A program made the translations under genes and the position numbers. Under the pieces are notes generated by a model, which was not told the origin of the DNA, searched no databases, and saw nothing but the letters and a program-made list of their open reading frames with translations. DNA of 64,000 nt from Albugo candida (taxonomy: Eukaryota > Oomycota > Peronosporomycetes > Albuginales > Albuginaceae): contig CAJNAR010000155.1 in assembly GCA_905220665.1 (NCBI GenBank), positions 434,001 to 498,000 of the forward strand, written 5' to 3'. Shown here piece by piece: positions 57,665 through 64,000 of the stretch. The stretch's first letter is position 1. Each line of letters opens with the position of its first letter.

Positions 57665-59794
57665 TCCGGAGGATTCTGCCAAGGATTTGGACATTCCGTT
57701 CGGCTAGAGACCAACTCATTTGATGGTTATTGTGGCTCTCGACAAGCCTTTTTTATGATGGGTTTGGTGTATGATTTTGATCAGCACGAACTGTCATGGT
57801 CGACTGATTGTTGCGCAGACGATGAGTTTGTCGCGTCTGTGGCATTATCCCGTGCACGTGGACATACTACCAGAGATAATTCGCCAGTGGCAGTCGATGC
57901 TGAATTGAATTGTGCTTGGTCAGAAACACAAAAAAGAATAGTAGCACGTTCACATGACCAGCAAATAGTTTTCCTACCTTTGTCGACAAGATGGTGGACT
58001 ACAGGTTCGTTTTTTTGGTGGAAGAATTGCAGATACAACGCATTCAATTCCTACAGCAGTTCGCATCCGATTTGTCGCCCATTATCCCTACACATTGGGC
58101 AACTACTTCAACGGAATCATTACAGCTTATACAGGCTTCCCTTGAACCACGTAATCCGATGTATGTATTCGCCATCGCACCACAATGACATGGAAAACGG
58201 ATTTAATTGAAGTAATCGTTTTCAACTGCCGTAACGGCTAAATTTTGAAAGAGCACACGTTTGTGATGGAAAATGCATTTTGAATGTGGCATCAGAAGGA
58301 TTGGAGCATTACCATTTCAGATTTGAATGTTCTACAACGCCGTCACTACTACATGTAACAACCGATATGGTTCCACCGCGACCTAGAATTGTATTATGAA
58401 ACTGCTACTCGTAATCCAAGTATGCAGAATTTGTGGTACAATCTTGGCGTGGTGGACGAACCGCAGTAGATATTTCAAAAATCGCTCGCTACAGCTTTCG
58501 AGATAAAATCACGCTCTTCATCTATCTCGATCAGGACTGCGAGAGAATGGCCGAGCAGGAAGATTTCATCGATATATTGCAGCGACGAAGAGCTGATACG
58601 GCTAAAAAACATTATCTAGTCGATTGTATAACCAGCTCACTCAGATACTACAGCGTACCACTGAACGATTAATCTCATCACTTAGATTCAAGCAAACGCA
58701 AGTGGTGGGTCGTTTTATGTAGGAGCACAAAGCAAGGAGAGGAAGCATTATTTCTGATCTATTCCACGCTATCAACTCTCACATATCGATTGGAAACCTT
58801 CCGGACTAACCTAGAGTCATCCGATGCTGATAAATTGGTCATCATTAATAGATCGGACGCACTGGATTCGGAACGCGTTGGAGCGTTCATGGCTGCATCA
58901 CGGCATCTTCGGAAACGTGTTTTACCAATTTTCGAAGCTCTACAGTTTCGTCTAGCCTTTCGAATGCTGCCTGTTCGATCTCGTTTCTGACTTTTGAACG
59001 ACATCATCACGACATTACACTGTGCATACAGCCATCGTGTGGCGTAATGGAATCCGATCAACATATCTTTCCAGATTGGGCTCACACGGCACAATTTTGG
59101 ATGGCGTTACTCCCTACTTGAGGTCAGTTGTTCTCCTTTCGACCACGTCGGGCGCATATTACATGTGCAATTGTACCAGCACTAACATCGAATTGGAAGG
59201 ATTATCAGCAAATTACATCCGAAATATGGCTTGCATTCCAAGCGGTGACGGTGCACTTCGCCTAGACCGAGCGAAACCGTCGTTTGTTTGATCAGCGATG
59301 AGTAATCCCGACTAATCCGGCACTTTCCGTGATCTACACCACGTTTAGTGCGCACTTTCGGTACTTTCGACGACAGTGTTGCGATCAAGACGAACGCATT
59401 CGGAGTGCCAAAGTATCGGATCGACCTGCAGCGCAAGGATGATTCGGTGGATTCTTTAGTAGTCGACATTCAGTGCTGCGGGTCCGGCACCGGCAAGTAG
59501 TCCTAGTTGGATGGATCTGTTCAGCCTCGTGTGGCGCACAACCACGTTGCATAACACGGTAGGATTGGACAGTTATACAAGTTTCATATCATTTACACGC
59601 CGGATACGCTCTCGTATGGTGCTGGTTGAGGCGACTTCAATACAAGATTATCAGCAAGAGCACATATTATCAACTCTCATAGGTGTATTTTTCACAAAAC
59701 GTTTTTTATACTGTAGGTATATTTGTTTTTCAAAATAGCCCAGGCAACTAAAGAAGCCAGTTAGTCTACTTCTAGTGATGTAGACTCCTTCAAC
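57665..59794 (+). mobile_element. 5'-truncated LINE, copy C (RT end to 3' UTR), decayed
   Basis: 'tccggaggattc' and 'tttggacattccgttcgg' match the large LINE from about 39448, within the last RT motif. The match continues through the C-terminal region ('cggcatcttcggaaacgtgt' near 58900) and the 3' UTR to 'tagactccttcaac' at 59794. Identity is visibly lower than between copies A and B, and no long frame survives. It has one 'cacggtaggattggac' unit near 59557. This is an older insertion of the same family. Confidence 0.92.
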
Positions 59795-59803
59795 CGACCT
59801 GAG
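59795..59803. repeat. Right copy of the probable target-site duplication
   Basis: 'cgacctgag' right after the LINE 3' end, continuing as 'gtgg'. It resembles the left flank at 57656-57664 and also 'cgactgagctgg' in the head of SINE copy A. Confidence 0.5.
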
Positions 59804-62530
59804 GTGGACACACGTATAAAACAACCTACTCAATTCAGCCATGAACGTGTCAAGACCACTAGCAACTACACAAGAGAATAATCGGACAGGAATTAAAACC
59901 GGGCTCTTCAGAGCGTTACGTTCTAGTGACTAAAATGTCGTAGATAAGAACCTACCTGTAGCAACAAACGGTGTCTAAATGTAACTACTGCAGGCGAGCA
60001 TCTTACCTGAGCTTGTTTGAACCTCCATTTAAGGTGTGTTGTCCACTGGTCGCAATATCTTAGCATGTTTGACATCGAGCGTCAGGAAATATGCATGAAC
60101 AAATTATCCTATATTGGTTGCATGAAGTATTATGTTCTGATATGCCAGAGAGATGACTTGAATGATAAATAGGCTTAATGAAGCGTACAGATAACTGGTA
60201 TTTACCCTACGCTATGCTGTGCTCGATGATTCGAGAGAATTGCTCTTTCATGAAAGGTCCAGATAGTGAACCGTACTAAGTCGCCGAGGTGGTTGTTTGG
60301 CTTTTTACATTTCTGCGATAAGCCCATATTGCAACGATTCCCAATTTTTTAAGTGGACACCATGGCGATCACGCTTGTGGTATCAGTGAGGTGATCGCGG
60401 AAAGCATTTTTTGGAGGCAACATAATTCACAAGAAGTGTGTTGAGTGAGCAAACACTGGCGTAATCCAGGAGCGACAAACGTGCAAGTTTGCAGTTGCGA
60501 AATGTTCATTGACATTGAGAGCTTCCAATCGAACGCACATGATATGGTGTCAGGTGTAACGATGATCAAAATTATGAGTATTCTCTATTCATTCAGTTCC
60601 TTAAGTAAAGAGATCTCCGCGAAAGCATCAATACTGTGAGTCGAGATTCGTTAAAAATGCAATTCTCTGCCATCAACTGAGCGCGACGACACGGATTAGG
60701 TATATATTATTGATGCACGCTACACCCGTTCGAATACAATTTAGTCGAAGCTGAGAGCTTATGTATGAAAGGAAGGCGACTTGTCAGGCGATATCACGTC
60801 GCATTCTTTGATGCTCATAGCCAACTTGACTTTATCATCATGCGTTCTCTAAGCAGTTTAATGCAAGAGTCCAAAAAAATGCCTCGAATGCCGATTCGGA
60901 GTGTCCTGAGAATTGATGCCTTCATAAGTAGTTCTACGAGGACATTTTCTGAAGGGTAAAACGTTTGTGGTGGAATTATTGCAACAGAGGGATAGTAAGG
61001 AATCTCTGAAATTAAGGAGTGCCACAGACCAGTAAGCAACATCGAAATGTAGCAGCACATGGGCGGAGACGAATCAGACTTTCTTCACCCATTTAGGCGC
61101 AGCAAATGCCTGAAAGCATATCACAGAACATTTTCGTACTACGCCTATTTACGAGTCGAGGACATCAACACTGCAATCAAACAATGCGAATACACTACCA
61201 GTCGGACAACCAATGTTACCATACTTGCGATGCTGCTTAAGAATCAGTAATATGATTATTTTGCAAATGTCACGGCTGATAATGTGCGGTGCCTGTGAGG
61301 ACAACCACATGAAAGAAGGAATTTGTGAATGTATGAGAACATGCCCAGAACGTCCAAATAATGGATGCAATACCGACCCTTTCAACCGGCAATTTCCATC
61401 AGATGAGACGGCGGCTCCTTTCTAAGTTCACAACACAATTTATGATCTCTACAGAGGAGAATTGGGCAAGTCGGCCAAACACCCCAGCAGACTACGTTTT
61501 GATGAGTTGACTTCACATGACACAATTTTATCATCTCATATCAAAGGCATCATGCATGGAGGACAATGATGATCAATGTCAAAGGTGATTACATTTAACA
61601 TCAAGCACGCTAGTCCACGATGTCACGTCCAACAATACACCTTGTTATAAGGGGGATGAGGCTAAGGCTAATTTAGGCAGTAGCATTGTTGCAAGAAGTC
61701 GACAAGGCTCAATGGAAAGCACATAGATGGGTGATCACGTCCCTCATTGTTCTGATGATAGGGCGCTCCTCCCTCAACCACAGGGCTGGAAGTCGCTAAG
61801 TTTGAATATCGCAATTGTGTGCTCTCCTCCGTCACGGCTATCCAAATACAGGTAAACCAGTAGAAATCACGTGTTCTTCCGCATAATGATTAAATTTAAG
61901 GCGTTAGCTATAAACTTTGCTTTATCGTATCTCATCCGTCGTCGGAGTCGAGCATGGACATCTAACGTATTGTATATTGCACAGTAGCTAATTAGTTGTG
62001 ACGGCGATCCTTAATAAAGTGAGCGACATTCAGGCATGAATAAAAAAAACGTGCAGTAAGGGCCGAAGATATGGCTCTATGAGAGACCTTATCACTTTTC
62101 TGACCAGTAAGTAATACTCCCCGCGTCACAATTTCACTGCTCATTTGCTGTCTCATTTATGATTTTCCGCATGCAATAACCAGTCTCACAACAAAAGAAG
62201 ACTCTTTTAGACGTAATCCCGCGTTCAATCTCTGCACTCTCATATAAAGGTATTTAATCGGATTACGTATCATCTTGAAAGGAATATCTAAGTACTGCAT
62301 GATGTAAATGCTCGCCCACAGACTAAATGAGCAAAACAAATGTCTTTTTTTCAAAGATCTCTAATTCTCACCATAAAATGTTAACAGCTATTACGTTCCC
62401 AGCAGTGGTGCGTACGCCAAGAGCATTGACTATATCAAGCTATCTAGAATGGGTGTCAACCTAGCTTTCGTTGACTCTGGAGTAATCATAGATAAACCAG
62501 TTTGCTTGTATTTTGCGATATCTTAAGTTA
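59804..62530. other. No recognised gene
   Basis: Short open frames are scattered on both strands (60445-60639, 60765-60959, 61213-61425 on plus; 60815-61060, 61149-61385, 62157-62354 on minus). None has a recognisable domain or a convincing signal peptide. I see no transposon ends, tandem repeats or RNA genes. Confidence 0.45.
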
Positions 62531-62546
62531 GATATGCAACAAGAAA

Positions 62547-63286
62547 ATGTACAGAACCCAGGAAGAAACTTCAACTACCTTCCTTGGTATTGTGACAAAT
62601 CGACTGATGAAAGAATTAGGGTTTGACGACCAGGATAGTTCCTTTCAATGCAATCTCACGACTATTTTAACAGACACGAAGCATCATGGCAGTATTGCTC
62701 TCCTACTAAGCATCATCGTTTATTTTGAAAATGGCAATCTGGTACAAACAGTTTGATATTATGGTAGATACGAGCCATTTGGGATTTTCTGGATTTACCA
62801 CTGTTTCTAGTATCCCAGAAAACTTAGAATCGGCATTTCGAGGCATCCAAAGTCAGAGAAATCATAGGAATGTATTAACAAGTGAACAAGATTTGAAAGC
62901 GATTCAAAATGTGAAAATATTTTCCAGAGTCTCGCTAATGATTAGAATAGAGCCTATCAAGAGAGTAGCCACTTCATCTAGCCAAGAACCAACAGCACCA
63001 ACAGTAATGACGAGGAATTCTTCCGTGAAGGATTGGTTTGTTCGCGTTCCTGTGGTCGTTTTGGGCTATGGAAGATTAGATTCTCATGTGATGGATATGG
63101 AGGTTGCTGCTGGTTTAACGGCTGCAGCCTTATGGTTAAATTGGTTCCAAGCGATATTACTTTTGAAGTTGATTGCAAGAACTTGAAGGAATGTGCGAGT
63201 ACATCTACATGCCATCTTGCATCAAGTACGTGGTACAGAGGCAAAAGCTGCAAAATTATGTTTACTCGTTTTTCCTCAAAATAGCG
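62547..63286 (+). pseudogene. Possible decayed gene, unrecognised
   Basis: Three overlapping plus-strand frames follow each other: 62547-62756, 62725-63186 (153 codons) and 63033-63284. The first reads 'NRLMKELGFDDQDSSFQC' and the last ends with four cysteines in 'DCKNLKECASTSTC' plus 'GKSC'. This could be one coding region broken by indels, or an intron-containing gene. No domain is recognised and the joint reading is uncertain. Confidence 0.3.
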
Positions 63287-64000
63287 TGTCGGACAAAGTA
63301 AGATACTGAAGCCAGATAAAGCTAATCTCACAGCGATGGTTGTATATACTGTTACTGCTTGTACTAAACATGCGTCTTCAGGAGCATCTGACTATACAAG
63401 TAATCCCGGTTAATATCAAATGTTTTGAAGGCCAACGCTACAGTGCCAGAATTATGGGTGATGGATTGAGCTGTCGAGATGCATAACCATTATCCTTCAA
63501 AAAATTGCCTACAAGTGTCAATACTGGATTAACTCATGAAAATCAGGCTCATTTTAACAGCCATTTTGGTCAGAAAGCGCTATGAAATGAAAGGCTTCTT
63601 CAGGAAAAATTTCGGCTGAACAGAAGGTCCAACTCTGAAGCTGGGTCAAGATGAGACTATCGAAATAGGGATGCAGAATATACAAATCTACAAACAGATT
63701 TGGACTACGTGAAGAATGCGAAGGCTCGCTCGGTTCGGCTCACTCTGAAGCACCGCTGCATAGATGGTAAAATCACAGATGTGCTCACGCAATTGTGAAT
63801 CGCGTGAATCGTTCGTCGAACGTGGGCGTACACTTTCTACAATATCAGTATCCTCGATTGAGTTCAACTGAATGTAAATCAGTATATTGACATCAAGGCG
63901 CGGGTGGGTGACGACAATACTGGATGATATCGGTGGCAATTTGAAATAATAAAAAGCGACACACAAAAGTCGAGTGATTCTACAAGACAAAGAGTTTGCA
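63287..64000. other. No recognised gene
   Basis: A minus frame of 100 codons (63990-63688) is open but has no recognisable feature. Nothing else stands out up to the window end. Confidence 0.4.

Overview
The window reads as a repeat-rich, gene-poor stretch of a eukaryotic nuclear genome, most likely an oomycete (water mould, downy mildew or white rust lineage). The best evidence is the Ty3/gypsy pol remnant, whose protease, RT, RNase H and integrase wording is the kind common in Phytophthora and its relatives. It sits beside a MULE DNA transposon, an EN-RT LINE and tRNA-derived SINEs. The species cannot be named from the sequence.

Layout. (1) 1-28499 is a tandem satellite with a monomer of about 624 bp, 47 whole or truncated units and a terminal relic. 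The left 12.5 kb is almost perfectly homogenised and shows signs of a 7-monomer higher-order repeat. The right 16 kb is a second, more diverged subfamily with truncated units, as expected near an array edge. (2) 28500-33600 is a dead gypsy element on the minus strand (gag-PR-RT-RNH-IN), cut off inside integrase where the satellite begins. (3) 33775-41653 holds a SINE, a short LINE 3' end and a near full-length LINE, one after another. (4) 41893-44354 is a MULE with both terminal inverted repeats (about 107 bp) and a transposase frame broken only by in-frame stops. (5) 44355-48100 is mostly unrecognised decayed sequence. (6) 48100-55460 contains two copies of a segmental duplication, each with a gene for a small predicted secreted protein. 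Between them lies a minus-strand pseudogene of a CHD-type SNF2 chromatin remodeller that has lost its helicase-C half. (7) 57436-59803 is a second SINE + LINE combination. (8) 59804-64000 has no recognised gene.

The most notable signal is that both 5'-truncated LINE copies sit in the tRNA-like head of a SINE, and each is flanked by an apparent duplication of that head sequence. This suggests a LINE that targets tRNA-like (A-box) sequence. The only gene that looks intact is the secreted-protein gene at 53460-54263; its paralogue at 48326-49101 carries a frameshift. The rest is transposon and satellite, which fits a pericentromeric, subtelomeric or other heterochromatic location (inference).
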